60,047 bases of DNA from an uncultured Saprospiraceae bacterium (GTDB taxonomy: Bacteria; Bacteroidota; Bacteroidia; Chitinophagales; Saprospiraceae), in the NCBI GenBank assembly GCA_937974625.1, contig CALJVJ010000241.1, forward strand, positions 1-60,047. The letters run 5' to 3'. Positions 9,763 to 18,348 of this stretch are shown here, piece after piece (within the stretch, counting starts at the first letter, position 1; each line of letters opens with the position of its first letter). Both the position numbers and the translations under genes were made by a program. The notes beneath the pieces were generated by a model. It saw only the letters and a program-made list of their open reading frames with translations, was not told the origin of the DNA and ran no database searches.

Positions 9763-10281
9763 TTAGTTTTCTTCTAATTCCAAAATATACCATTCTACTG
9801 CAGCGATATTAATATTAGTCCGTCTTCCCACTTCTTTTGGGGCATAATGTGTTTCTAAATAATCCAATATTTTTGGTTCATTGGCGCCCAAATCCCATAA
9901 ACCTTGGGTCTCCTGCATCCATCGAATCATCTGGGTCCAACCTTCTCTGGTTGCTCTGTTTTGAGCAATTAATTTACCAGAATGACAAGCGGTACATTGC
10001 CCACGGATGATGTCAAAATTTTCCGCGTAAATAAGACCTGTTTGTAGATGTATGCCATTCTCGACTTTATCCCAATCATCTCCTTTTTGATTGCTATTTG
10101 AAACATAAGTACTTTTAGTAGCGATTACTTCTTTTTTTTGAAAAGAAAAATCAAATTTTTCCCCAAAAATGGCATAGACCAAAACTAAGCAACTTAGCAG
10201 TGTTATACTTTTTAAAGTAGTCATTAAAAGGCTAAATGTATTCAACCATGACTTGGAGGGTTTTCTATTATTTTTTGACAT
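9763..10281 (-). CDS. Membrane-anchored monoheme c-type cytochrome, partner of the sulfite oxidase
   Basis: 172 residues. A single N-terminal membrane helix (about 21-40) leaves the rest in the periplasm. One heme-binding motif, CTACH, is at residues 96-100, with methionines just after it (MIRWM) that could supply the distal ligand. It starts one base after the stop of the molybdopterin oxidase gene, so the two are surely co-transcribed and translationally coupled. The arrangement matches SorAB-type sulfite dehydrogenases, in which the cytochrome accepts electrons from the Mo subunit. The role as electron acceptor is inferred from this context and not from overall similarity to SorB. Confidence 0.8.
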   Translation of the reverse strand: MSKNNRKPSKSWLNTFSLLMTTLKSITLLSCLVLVYAIFGEKFDFSFQKKEVIATKSTYVSNSNQKGDDWDKVENGIHLQTGLIYAENFDIIRGQCTACHSGKLIAQNRATREGWTQMIRWMQETQGLWDLGANEPKILDYLETHYAPKEVGRRTNINIAAVEWYILELEEN

Positions 10282-10282
10282 T

Positions 10283-11524
10283 TTATACGACTTTTATAGC
10301 AATTCTATGACACGCATTATTTAAATATCCTTTTGGGTTCCAACCAGGAAGCACCATTGGTTGAGCAATACCCTTATTATCAGTTGCTTTTGCCCAAATC
10401 TCAAAATAGCCTTTTTGTGGGAATTGGACTTTAGCAGCAAAAGCCTGCCAAGCTAAACGATTAGCAGGTGTGCCTAGTTCGCAGGTTTTCCAAGTAGCTC
10501 CAAAATCAATCGAATATTCCATCTTTGAAACACTTAAATCTCCTGCCCAAGCATGACCTCTAACTGGTAATACTTGTCCTAATTTTATAGTCGCACCAGT
10601 TTTAGGAAAAGTAATCAAAGATTTGACAGGCATGGATTCGATGGTACACATATCTTCATTTGCTACTTTAGAACCTGGTGGAACTGGTTTGCAGGGCACA
10701 CTATAGGAAGGTGCTTTCATTTTTGTGCCATCGTGAACTTTATTTCGAATGACAATCTTGGACAACCATTTTCCAGAACAAGAGGCTGGCCAACCGCCAA
10801 AAACTAACCTAAGTGGATAGCCATTTAAATAGGGTAGTGGTTCCCCATTCATTGACCAGGCAATCAAACTTTCTTCCTCTAATGCTTTTGTCATTGGGAC
10901 TCCTCTAGAAATGGGGGATTTTTTAGGGTCTCCTGATAAATGAGTATCCTTACCATAATAGCCAATATAAACAGCATTACTTTTTATGCCGACATCTTCC
11001 AAAACATCTTTAAGTCTGACCCCTGTCCAAGCAGCACAACCTACCGCACCTATAGACCACTGATTTCCTTTTGCAGGAGGATTGAATTCCTTTCTACCAT
11101 TGCCACCACATTCTAACGTTAATTGGTAAGTGTAGGTTTTGAATTGTTTTTTTAATGCTGATAAGGTGTAGGTTTTAGTTTGTTTTGCGGATTCTCCTTC
11201 TATAGTCAGCGTCCATTTTTCAGGGTCGATGTCCTTTTTATCAGGAGGAATCCCATTGTTTCTCACGAAAAAACGGTCACTAGAAGTTAAATCTTCATCA
11301 AGCAGATGTGCTGGTGCTTCTGCATTAATTGGTCGGTCATTCAGAATGGTCATCTCAGGATGCTTGTCTGGCAGACTAAACATAGTTTTTTTATAAAAAA
11401 GTTGGTTTCCACTTGATAAACCTATACCAAAGACTCCCTCTATTCCTAATGCGAACGATATTGCAGTCAGTCCTCCATTTTTTAAAAATTGTCGTCGTTG
11501 ATTGGTTTGCATTTTATTTTTCAT
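10283..11524 (-). CDS. Molybdopterin-dependent sulfite oxidase family enzyme (SorA/SoxC-like), Tat-exported
   Basis: 413 residues from ATG 11524; a longer open frame to 11563 adds only a non-signal extension. QRRQFLKNGG near the N-terminus is a twin-arginine signal. The Moco domain shows the family Cys ligand in LTLECGGNGR and the downstream NQWSIGAVGCAAWTGVRLKDVL block. A Mo-oxidoreductase dimerisation domain (about 300-413) follows, including VRGHAWAGD.S and PGWNPKGYLNNACHRI. It would oxidise sulfite, or a related S-oxo compound, to sulfate in the periplasm. It is followed at 1 bp by a heme c protein, the probable electron acceptor. No heme domain is fused to the enzyme, as expected for bacterial forms. 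Confidence 0.9.
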   Translation of the reverse strand: MKNKMQTNQRRQFLKNGGLTAISFALGIEGVFGIGLSSGNQLFYKKTMFSLPDKHPEMTILNDRPINAEAPAHLLDEDLTSSDRFFVRNNGIPPDKKDIDPEKWTLTIEGESAKQTKTYTLSALKKQFKTYTYQLTLECGGNGRKEFNPPAKGNQWSIGAVGCAAWTGVRLKDVLEDVGIKSNAVYIGYYGKDTHLSGDPKKSPISRGVPMTKALEEESLIAWSMNGEPLPYLNGYPLRLVFGGWPASCSGKWLSKIVIRNKVHDGTKMKAPSYSVPCKPVPPGSKVANEDMCTIESMPVKSLITFPKTGATIKLGQVLPVRGHAWAGDLSVSKMEYSIDFGATWKTCELGTPANRLAWQAFAAKVQFPQKGYFEIWAKATDNKGIAQPMVLPGWNPKGYLNNACHRIAIKVV

Positions 11525-11831
11525 AATTGGAAATTTTAGTTCCGCAAAATAGAAATTAAGCAAGAAAAAAATGACTAATGACCTTTTAATTTTTATTTTT
11601 AGAGAACAAACTGATTTATCCTATAAAAGGTAATATTACTGTCAAAAGGATTATTTTAAAGCAGAAAAGGAAATGAATGGACTAAGATATTGAACTGAAA
11701 TTAAAACGAGCTGTTAAATTTTAAATAATGTCTTAAAAGGACTTTGAATATAGGCGATTATCCCTTTTTTTTGTTCTTGTAAAAAAGACTACAACCTTAG
11801 AACTATCACTCAACTTAAAATTATCTATTCT
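11525..11831. other. Divergent intergenic region, no clear element
   Basis: This separates the leftward sulfite oxidase operon from the rightward DUF4833 gene and should carry promoters for both. Only a near-match to the -7 box (11543-11551, minus strand, one base short of consensus spacing) is visible. No hairpin or gene is seen. Confidence 0.4.
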
Positions 11832-12383
11832 ATGAAAATGCAGCAATTCGTTTTTATAGCTGTTTTATTATTTTTAACAAATCTATTAGGCGCTCAAGAA
11901 TGGGTAGACAGAGAAGATTGGCCAGCCGATTTTCCAAGACCTGAAAAAACGGAGAAAAGCTTATTTTTTATTCAAAGAAACTTGAATAAACATACCATTG
12001 TATATGACTTGAATTTGAAAGAAGATGGTTCATTGAATGTGAAAGAACCTATTGACAATTACTGGAGACAGTATGCAAGCACAGGACAAAGAAGAGAATT
12101 GTCTTGGTTAGAATCTTGGTTAGCGTATGGGTATAGAATTAAAGAAAAGACAACTAATAGTTTAAAGATAAAACTCAGAGCACACAAGGAACGATTTATT
12201 GAATTGAGAAAGGCTGGTAATGAGTGGAAGGCTATCATTCCTATCAATGGAGAAGAAAGTTATCTTACTAATATTTATGCTTATGCTGATGAATCAGGCA
12301 TTTTACCTGATGTAAAGCATGTAGATATCTATGGTATTAGTATCAAAACAGGTTTAAAAGTGAAGGAACGTATTTATGACTAA
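11832..12383 (+). CDS. DUF4833 family secreted protein
   Basis: 183 residues with a signal peptide (1-21, ending LLGAQ). The mature part contains FPRPEKTEKSLFFIQRNLN, NTIVYDLN-like and EPIDNYWRQY...RELSW--S-LAYGYR blocks, which I recognise as DUF4833, a Bacteroidota family of unknown function. It is probably periplasmic. No catalytic signature is visible. It is a single gene, convergent with the SRAP gene. Confidence 0.75.
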   Translation: MKMQQFVFIAVLLFLTNLLGAQEWVDREDWPADFPRPEKTEKSLFFIQRNLNKHTIVYDLNLKEDGSLNVKEPIDNYWRQYASTGQRRELSWLESWLAYGYRIKEKTTNSLKIKLRAHKERFIELRKAGNEWKAIIPINGEESYLTNIYAYADESGILPDVKHVDIYGISIKTGLKVKERIYD

Positions 12384-12438
12384 GTAACGAGTAAGAAATA
12401 AAGCGTCGAAATGTTCAATTTATTCACTACTTGTTACT
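12383..12438. terminator. Imperfect hairpin between convergent genes
   Basis: 12383-12401 pairs with 12420-12438 with four mismatches. It spans the gap between the DUF4833 stop and the SRAP stop, and could act as a weak bidirectional terminator. Confidence 0.4.
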
Positions 12439-13135
12439 AAAATAAAGAGCCTTGTATAATATCAGGTACTTCGTTTAATAGTGATGCCTTATTTTCCTTT
12501 ACTTTATTGACTTGACTTGATACTCGATATGCCTTCATTAATTTACTAGGATACGGAGCAATCAATTTTAATACCTCTTTTGTTGGAGTTTCCATATCTA
12601 ACCACAGATGTTCAATGTCGGGAGCTAAAATGGCTGGCATTCTGTCGTGAATAGGCCGCATTAATTCATTAGGCGGTTGAGTCAAAACGGTAAAAGTGTT
12701 AATTGTTTCCCCTAGCGAATTTACCCAAGATGTCCAAATGCCGGCGACACTAAAAATTGGCGTTTCAGGTAAAATTATCCTATAAGGAATCCGGTCCTTA
12801 CCGATTCTTTTCCATTCATAAAAACCATCATAAGGCACTAAGCATCTTTTTTGATGAATGGATTTAAAGGCGGGTTTTTCTAATATCGTCTCCGACCTTG
12901 CATTAATCAATTTACTGGCTATTTTCTCCTCTTTTGCCCAAGCTGGAATCAATCCCCATTTTAAAAACTTTAATGGTTGTGCTAAATCACTGGTCATTAC
13001 TGGATGCCAATGAGTAGGTGCTATATTATAATTTGGCAATGGATTTTTTAATGCTAATTCTGATTGAACGAATTTTGCTTTATACCTTTTTTCCAGGTCT
13101 TTAGGTTTTTTTGCAAGAGTAGCTCTGCCACACAT
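12437..13135 (-). CDS. SOS response-associated peptidase family protein (YedK/HMCES)
   Basis: 232 residues from ATG 13135. The longer open frame to 13171 would overlap the upstream gene and bury the catalytic Cys, which must be residue 2 (MCGRATLAK), so the shorter start is right. Other active-site features are present: NIAPT, NARSET, the Glu in YDGFYEWK and the His in IHDRMP. SRAP proteins form a covalent thiazolidine link to abasic sites in single-stranded DNA and shield them. The gene starts 12 bp after the alpha/beta hydrolase stop, so the two probably share a transcript, though no functional link is obvious. Confidence 0.95.
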   Translation of the reverse strand: MCGRATLAKKPKDLEKRYKAKFVQSELALKNPLPNYNIAPTHWHPVMTSDLAQPLKFLKWGLIPAWAKEEKIASKLINARSETILEKPAFKSIHQKRCLVPYDGFYEWKRIGKDRIPYRIILPETPIFSVAGIWTSWVNSLGETINTFTVLTQPPNELMRPIHDRMPAILAPDIEHLWLDMETPTKEVLKLIAPYPSKLMKAYRVSSQVNKVKENKASLLNEVPDIIQGSLF

Positions 13136-13146
13136 AGGATTGATAT

Positions 13147-13977
13147 TTATGCTAAATATTTTCGAATCCAATCAATGGTATAATCAAATACTTCATTTTG
13201 AATCCCTTCATTATGTATCTCATGGTAGGCACCGTCCCATTCTTTATAACTTACTTTACCAGATACATTGGCGGAAAATTGTTTACTGCCATTATAACCA
13301 GTCAGTTTATCTTTATTTCCATGCATTAGTAAGGTAGGAACATTTAATTCTCCTCTGTATTGCTCCAGCTCTTTTGCTACTTCGACCATACCAAGCGCGG
13401 TTACTGGGGTGATTCGGTCATGGACTAAGGGGTCTTTTAAGTAAGCTTCTACTACTTTAGGGTCGCTAGAAACATCCTGTGGATTCAAATTATTGCTTTG
13501 AGAAAAAGAAGGATATATTTTTCGCATTATTTTCCCTATAAATAATAATAAAGCGGGTGGCGCATCTGGAAATTCTATAAATGCCCCTGAAGTAATAGCC
13601 CCTTTTACGGCAGGTTTTCTAGTAATTAAATATTTTAATAAAATATTGCCTCCCATGCTATGGCCATATAGAAAAACAGGTGTCACAGGATAGCGACTCC
13701 TTGTAACTTTAAGCAATTCGTCTACTTCCTTTAAAAAGGCTTCATAAGAAGGCGTATGCCCTTTTTTGCCACCAGATTGCCCATGCCCTCGTCTATCGTA
13801 ACCGACCATTGCAATATTGTGTTTTGCAAAATAAGCTGCCATATGATTATAACGATTACAATGCTCTCCTAAACCATGCACTAGGGCAATTACAGCTTTA
13901 GGGAACTCCACTTTCCATTCTTTGGCATAGATAGAAATATTGTCATCTGTAGTCCAATTAAATTCGTTGGTCGTCAT
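13147..13977 (-). CDS. Alpha/beta hydrolase, monoacylglycerol-lipase type
   Basis: 276 residues with no signal peptide. The serine-aminopeptidase/MGLL pattern is complete: oxyanion motif ALVHGLGEHCNRY, nucleophile elbow GHSMGG (Ser107), Asp223 in MHGNKDKLT and His252 in YHEIHNEG. It probably hydrolyses monoacylglycerols or lysophospholipids; the substrate is inferred from the family. It is the first gene of a two-gene leftward unit with the SRAP gene and diverges from the glycosyltransferase. Confidence 0.9.
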   Translation of the reverse strand: MTTNEFNWTTDDNISIYAKEWKVEFPKAVIALVHGLGEHCNRYNHMAAYFAKHNIAMVGYDRRGHGQSGGKKGHTPSYEAFLKEVDELLKVTRSRYPVTPVFLYGHSMGGNILLKYLITRKPAVKGAITSGAFIEFPDAPPALLLFIGKIMRKIYPSFSQSNNLNPQDVSSDPKVVEAYLKDPLVHDRITPVTALGMVEVAKELEQYRGELNVPTLLMHGNKDKLTGYNGSKQFSANVSGKVSYKEWDGAYHEIHNEGIQNEVFDYTIDWIRKYLA

Positions 13978-13992
13978 TATTGTTAATTAATT

Positions 13993-14000
13993 TATTTTTG
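13993..14000 (+). promoter_or_regulatory. -7 promoter box for the glycosyltransferase
   Basis: TATTTTTG followed by C matches TAnnTTTG. Transcription would start near 14007, which is downstream of the longest possible start of the next gene and so supports ATG 14043. A TTG at 13967-13969 is 23 nt upstream, slightly too far for a canonical -33. Confidence 0.55.
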
Positions 14001-14042
14001 CATAAAAATCCAAAGGCTAAAGATAGCTATTTACTTTTTTAT

Positions 14043-15236
14043 ATGAAAATACTTCAACTCTGTAGAAAATTTCCCTACCCCTTAAAAGATGGGGAGTCTA
14101 TTGCTGTGACTTCATTGGCAAAAGGCTACCAAGAGTTGGGGATAGCTTTAACCCTACTATCTTTTAATACCATCAAACATTTTTGTGAAATCGATAAATT
14201 ACCACCTACGTTTAATCATTATGAAGCCATTCACACCGTATATTTAGATAATTTTCCTGAACCTAAGGGCGCTTTTTTAAATCTTTTTTCAAAAAAATCT
14301 TACCATATTTCAAGATTTACAACTAAAGCATTTACAAGTGAATTAACTAAAATTTTAACGACCAATTCTTTTGATATCATCCAATTAGAAAGTGTATATT
14401 TTGCTCCTTACCTTCCGATAATTCGAAAATTATCTAAAGCCAAGGTGGTCATGAGAGCACATAATGTAGAATTTGAGATATGGGACAGAGTAGCTAAAAA
14501 CACTACTTTTTTACCAAAAAAATGGTATCTCACTTATCTAGTTAAGAAACTTCGACGATTTGAAGTTGCACAGCTCGCTAACTACGATTTATTATTGGCT
14601 ATGACTGCCAAAGATTTAACTTATTTTCAAAAGTTAGGCTATCAAAACGATAGTTTGATAACACCTATAGGTCTGCAATTAAACAATTACCAAAAAGATG
14701 AAATTGTTCCCCAAAAGCCTGCACTGTCATTTATTGGCTCACTGGATTGGGTGCCTAATCAAGAGGGATTAACTTGGTTTTTAGCCGAAGTTTGGAGAGA
14801 TTTACGTAAACAATTTCCGAACCTTGAAATTCATATAGCAGGAAGAAATACACCAGATTGGATTTTTAATAAAGCAGGAAATGGAATTATTGTACATGGA
14901 GAAGTACCTAATGCTAGTGAGTTTTTGGTAAAATACCCAATTTCGATTGTTCCCTTATTTTCAGGAAGTGGTATGCGGGTCAAAATTCTCGAAAGTATGG
15001 CTTTAGCTAGAGCAGTGGTTACTACTCAATTAGGGTTAGAGGGAATTCCTGCTCAACATAAAAAAGAATTGCTGATTGCAGATTCAAAGGAGGCATTTTT
15101 AGAAACAATTGGGTGGGTGCTTCAAAATGAACCAGAAATGTTAGCTATCAGAAAAGCTGCTAGGTATTTTATTGAGCATAATTATGATAATAAATCCATT
15201 GCAAAAACCGTTTTAGAGAAGTTTAGCGTTTTATGA
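14043..15236 (+). CDS. GT-B family glycosyltransferase (GT4-like)
   Basis: 397 residues from ATG 14043 (MKILQLCRKFPYPLKDGE). The frame is open further upstream, but the promoter box lies inside that part. The N-terminal half has the GT4 acceptor-domain pattern with PFPL-DGE--A and DIIQLESVYFAPYL. The C-terminal half has FIGSLDWVPNQEGLTWF, LEIHIAGRN and the donor-binding SIVPLFSGSGMRVKILE motif, whose Glu is the usual GT4 catalytic or nucleotide-sugar contact. It is cytoplasmic or peripheral and probably acts in polysaccharide or glycan assembly; donor and acceptor are unknown. Confidence 0.9.
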   Translation: MKILQLCRKFPYPLKDGESIAVTSLAKGYQELGIALTLLSFNTIKHFCEIDKLPPTFNHYEAIHTVYLDNFPEPKGAFLNLFSKKSYHISRFTTKAFTSELTKILTTNSFDIIQLESVYFAPYLPIIRKLSKAKVVMRAHNVEFEIWDRVAKNTTFLPKKWYLTYLVKKLRRFEVAQLANYDLLLAMTAKDLTYFQKLGYQNDSLITPIGLQLNNYQKDEIVPQKPALSFIGSLDWVPNQEGLTWFLAEVWRDLRKQFPNLEIHIAGRNTPDWIFNKAGNGIIVHGEVPNASEFLVKYPISIVPLFSGSGMRVKILESMALARAVVTTQLGLEGIPAQHKKELLIADSKEAFLETIGWVLQNEPEMLAIRKAARYFIEHNYDNKSIAKTVLEKFSVL

Positions 15237-15326
15237 AAATCATTACCTTTTACTTACCTAATTTCATGTCCTTTCAATATTTTATAAAAAATTAATCCAA
15301 TACATTAATTTTCACTAAATTATCGA

Positions 15327-15334
15327 TAGCTTTG
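15327..15334 (+). promoter_or_regulatory. -7 promoter box for the sugar kinase
   Basis: TAGCTTTG matches TAnnTTTG. It sits 35 bp before ATG 15369, giving a short leader. No -33 TTTG is seen at 19 bp. Confidence 0.55.
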
Positions 15335-15368
15335 TTTTTTCTAAAGGTTTAATCTTCAATCATTTACA

Positions 15369-16250
15369 ATGAACTCACCACAAATTATTTGCTTTGGAGA
15401 GGTGCTTTGGGATTTATTACCTACTGGTAAAATTCCTGGTGGCGCGCCTATGAATGTCGCCTATCATTTATCTAATTTTGGTATCGAAACTCAAATGATA
15501 AGTAGAATAGGTGGGGATGAAAATGGAGCGGAATTAGTTGATTTTTTAAAAAAGAAGAAGGTGGACACTACACTTCTTCAAAAAGATACTTTTTATCCAA
15601 CGGGGATTGTAAAAGTTGAATTAGATGATAAGGGTTCTCCTTCATATGATATAGTTAAGCCTGTAGCTTGGGACTATATAAATATGGATATCATTAATGC
15701 TAAAGCAGTAAAAAAAGCAAAAGCCTTTGTTTTTGGCAGCTTAGCTGCTAGAAATAATCGAACTAAAGAGACACTCTTTAGTTTCTTGGAAATGGCAAAA
15801 CTTAAAGTTTTTGATGTTAATTTAAGAACGCCTTTTTACAACAAAGAACTCCTTGAACAATTGCTTTATAAAGCCGATATCGTCAAAATGAATGACGAAG
15901 AATTAGTCCTTATTGGAAGTTGGTTCTTTGATACTGTTCCTCTTTATACTTTAGCGCAAAAAGTGAAAATTCACTTTCACATTGATATATTAATTGTTAC
16001 TCAAGGAAGCAAAGGAGCTTTCCTAATCAGTAGAGAAGACGAAATAAAATCGGTCGCAGCCAAAAAGATTAAAGTGGAAGATACCATTGGTAGTGGCGAT
16101 TCATTCTTAGCTGGATTTTTATATCAATATTTGAATGCAGAACCTATTATTGTTTGTCTTGATTTTGCTGCTAGGACTGGAGCATTAGTAGCTACTAGAA
16201 GAGGTGGTACTCCTGAAATTACAGAAGAAATGGTCGTTTCACTGCCTTGA
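15369..16250 (+). CDS. PfkB family carbohydrate kinase, probably fructokinase
   Basis: 293 residues, normal for ribokinase/fructokinase. The N-terminus ICFGEVLWDLLPTGKIPGGAPMNVAYHL is the fructokinase-type substrate lid with the PGGAP-N motif. The C-terminal signature DTIGSGDSFLAGF places the catalytic base Asp at 244. It would phosphorylate fructose, or a similar ketose, with ATP in the cytoplasm. It is monocistronic, with its own -7 box at 15327-15334, and is convergent with the FkbM gene. Confidence 0.9.
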   Translation: MNSPQIICFGEVLWDLLPTGKIPGGAPMNVAYHLSNFGIETQMISRIGGDENGAELVDFLKKKKVDTTLLQKDTFYPTGIVKVELDDKGSPSYDIVKPVAWDYINMDIINAKAVKKAKAFVFGSLAARNNRTKETLFSFLEMAKLKVFDVNLRTPFYNKELLEQLLYKADIVKMNDEELVLIGSWFFDTVPLYTLAQKVKIHFHIDILIVTQGSKGAFLISREDEIKSVAAKKIKVEDTIGSGDSFLAGFLYQYLNAEPIIVCLDFAARTGALVATRRGGTPEITEEMVVSLP

Positions 16251-16267
16251 ACCAGAGCAGCGGTTTA

Positions 16268-16298
16268 TTAAAATTTATACTTCTAAAAGAAATTTTAA
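16268..16298. terminator. Weak A/T-only hairpin between convergent genes
   Basis: A 9-bp stem (16268-16276 with 16290-16298) without G or C lies between the kinase stop and the FkbM stop. It may help end transcription but would be weak. Confidence 0.3.
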
Positions 16299-16305
16299 AT
16301 ACAAA

Positions 16306-17016
16306 CTATTTTGGAAAAGCAATAAAATAATAATCCAAATTTTCATAAAAATGACGACAAAATATTTCTTTTGAAAATCCTTCTCTTTCTTTTAACCAAG
16401 CCTTCATAGTAGAAATATTCAAACCACAATTTACGACCAATAAATCAAAAATCATTTCTGGAGTCGTTCCATAAATATCTGCTGCACCCAATCCATGTTC
16501 AAAAATAATATGAGGCTGATTGGTTTTTATGGTTTTTTGTGCCCCTTTCAGCACTTGGTATTCTCCTCCTTCCACGTCTATTTTGATAAAATCGATTTTA
16601 GTGGAACTTTCAATTAGATTGTCTAATAAATTAGTTTGGACGGTAATGGTCGTGTCTTTTTCGTTGGTCTTATCATATTTTCTTTTTTGTAAACCACTAT
16701 AAGCAGGATTAGAAATTACGTAGTTAAAAGTACTTTCTCCCTTTTTATCACTAAGTGCAGTGTTGAAAATTTGACAACGTTTCCCATAAACTTTTTTCAA
16801 ATTCTGATAAAAGTCAGGTAGAGGCTCAAAGCCTATATGGGTAATAGATGGGGCTTTTTCCAAAAACATATCCAAAAATTCACCTTCGTGACAACCCACA
16901 TCTATGCAGCAGGATGTAGGACCAACTACTTTATCAATTATTTTCTTTGCTTGAATATCATATGCATGGTTTTTTGTCAGCGCAAAGGGTAGTTTTTTTA
17001 GCCACTTTTTAAGCAT
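16306..17016 (-). CDS. FkbM family methyltransferase
   Basis: 236 residues from ATG 17016. A GTG at 17133 would add 39 basic residues with no family similarity. The Rossmann SAM-binding motif is CIDVGCHEGEF, followed by HIGFEPLPD and the FkbM hallmark IDFIKIDVEGGEYQVLKGA. FkbM-type enzymes O-methylate sugars, polysaccharides or small molecules. With a glycosyltransferase nearby, glycan modification is plausible but not shown. It is divergent from ribB. Confidence 0.9.
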   Translation of the reverse strand: MLKKWLKKLPFALTKNHAYDIQAKKIIDKVVGPTSCCIDVGCHEGEFLDMFLEKAPSITHIGFEPLPDFYQNLKKVYGKRCQIFNTALSDKKGESTFNYVISNPAYSGLQKRKYDKTNEKDTTITVQTNLLDNLIESSTKIDFIKIDVEGGEYQVLKGAQKTIKTNQPHIIFEHGLGAADIYGTTPEMIFDLLVVNCGLNISTMKAWLKEREGFSKEIFCRHFYENLDYYFIAFPK

Positions 17017-17157
17017 AAATAAAATTTGAAGATTTTTTTGCAATATTAACCGAATAAATCCATTTTTTATGAGCAATTTTGTCTTTCTTTTTGTTAGGAT
17101 AGAGGAAAGAAGCCTAATTGCAATTTTTTGCACAAATTAATACATTAAAAAATAGCT

Positions 17158-18291
17158 ATGACTGCATCAAAAAACGGTGTTGAAATCAAATTAAATACTA
17201 TCGAAGAAGCGATTGCTGATATAAAAGCAGGAAAAGTAATTATCGTAGTAGATGATGAAGACCGAGAAAATGAAGGGGACTTTATATGTGCTGCCGAAAT
17301 TGTTACTTCCGAGATAATTAACTTTATGGCAACCCATGGCAGAGGATTGATTTGCACACCCATTGAAGAAAAACGTGCAGAAGAATTGGAGTTGAATATG
17401 ATGGTGTCTAGCAATACTGCTTTGCACGAAACTGCATTCACAGTCTCTATCGATTTGATTGGTCAAGGTTGTAGCACGGGTATTTCTGCTTATGACCGTT
17501 CTACAGGAATTCGCGCTATTGTAGATAAAAACACTAAGGCTTCAGATTATGCTAGACCAGGCCATATTTTCCCTTTGAGAGCCAAACCAGGCGGTGTTTT
17601 AAGACGAGTAGGACATACTGAAGCTGCGGTTGATTTAGCAAGACTTGCTGGTTTTTATCCCGCAGGTGTGTTGGTGGAAATTTTGAATGAGGATGGGACT
17701 ATGGCAAGATTACCCCAATTAATGAAAATTGCTAAAAAACATGATTTGAAAATCGTTTCTATTGATGACTTAGTAGCCTATAGACTTCGAAGTGAGGCTT
17801 TGATTGAGTTGAAGTCTTCGGTTAAAATTGATTCAAAATATGGAGCGCTGGAAATTTTAGCTTATGAGCAAAAAACCACTGGGGATATTCATATTGCTAT
17901 CAAAAAAGGAGAATTTGATGAAAATACACCAACTTTAGTTCGAGTTCATTCGATAGATAGAACTGCTGAAATTTTTAAAATAATGTTAGATAAAAATGAA
18001 TCACCTTTATCAAAGGCACTAGCAAGAATCGCCACGGAAGATGCTGGATTATTGGTTTTAATGCAGCATCACGAAAAAGAAACAGATGTGTTATCCTTAC
18101 TAGATATTTTAAAAAATCCAGCTAAAGCTCAAAATAAAAGGACCACTAATTACTTAAGAGATTATGGAACTGGTGCTCAAATCATTCGTTCTCAAGGTAT
18201 TCGAAAAATAAAATTGATTACTAATAACCCCAATAGAAAAGTTGGGTTAATTGGTTATGGGTTGGAGGTTGTTGGAAACGTGGAATTATAA
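17158..18291 (+). CDS. ribB: 3,4-dihydroxy-2-butanone 4-phosphate synthase with an inactive GTP cyclohydrolase II-like domain
   Basis: 377 residues. The N-terminal DHBP synthase domain (1-210) is intact: DDEDRENEGDF (32-42), HGRGLICTP, STGISAYDR and RPGHIFPLRA. It converts ribulose 5-phosphate to the 4-carbon precursor of riboflavin. The C-terminal domain (about 215-377) aligns with GTP cyclohydrolase II, keeping VRVHS (261-265), LRDYGTGAQI and ITNNPNRKVGLIGYGLEVV. The zinc-binding region that should read C-x2-GD-x-F-x-S-x2-CDC is instead IDRTAEIFKIMLDKN, and the RQEGRGIGL segment is gone. It therefore cannot be a normal GCH II. A separate ribA elsewhere is expected. Confidence 0.93.
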   Translation: MTASKNGVEIKLNTIEEAIADIKAGKVIIVVDDEDRENEGDFICAAEIVTSEIINFMATHGRGLICTPIEEKRAEELELNMMVSSNTALHETAFTVSIDLIGQGCSTGISAYDRSTGIRAIVDKNTKASDYARPGHIFPLRAKPGGVLRRVGHTEAAVDLARLAGFYPAGVLVEILNEDGTMARLPQLMKIAKKHDLKIVSIDDLVAYRLRSEALIELKSSVKIDSKYGALEILAYEQKTTGDIHIAIKKGEFDENTPTLVRVHSIDRTAEIFKIMLDKNESPLSKALARIATEDAGLLVLMQHHEKETDVLSLLDILKNPAKAQNKRTTNYLRDYGTGAQIIRSQGIRKIKLITNNPNRKVGLIGYGLEVVGNVEL

Positions 18292-18302
18292 TAGTAATAA
18301 GC

Positions 18303-18346
18303 GATGAATGATGAATCTAGTATATTTGCTAAATTCATCATTCATC
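18303..18346. terminator. Bidirectional terminator between ribB and the protease gene
   Basis: A perfect 14-bp stem (18303-18316 with 18333-18346) encloses a 16-nt loop and is followed by ATTTATTT. It lies in the 57-bp gap between two convergent stops. Confidence 0.75.
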
Positions 18347-18348
18347 AT

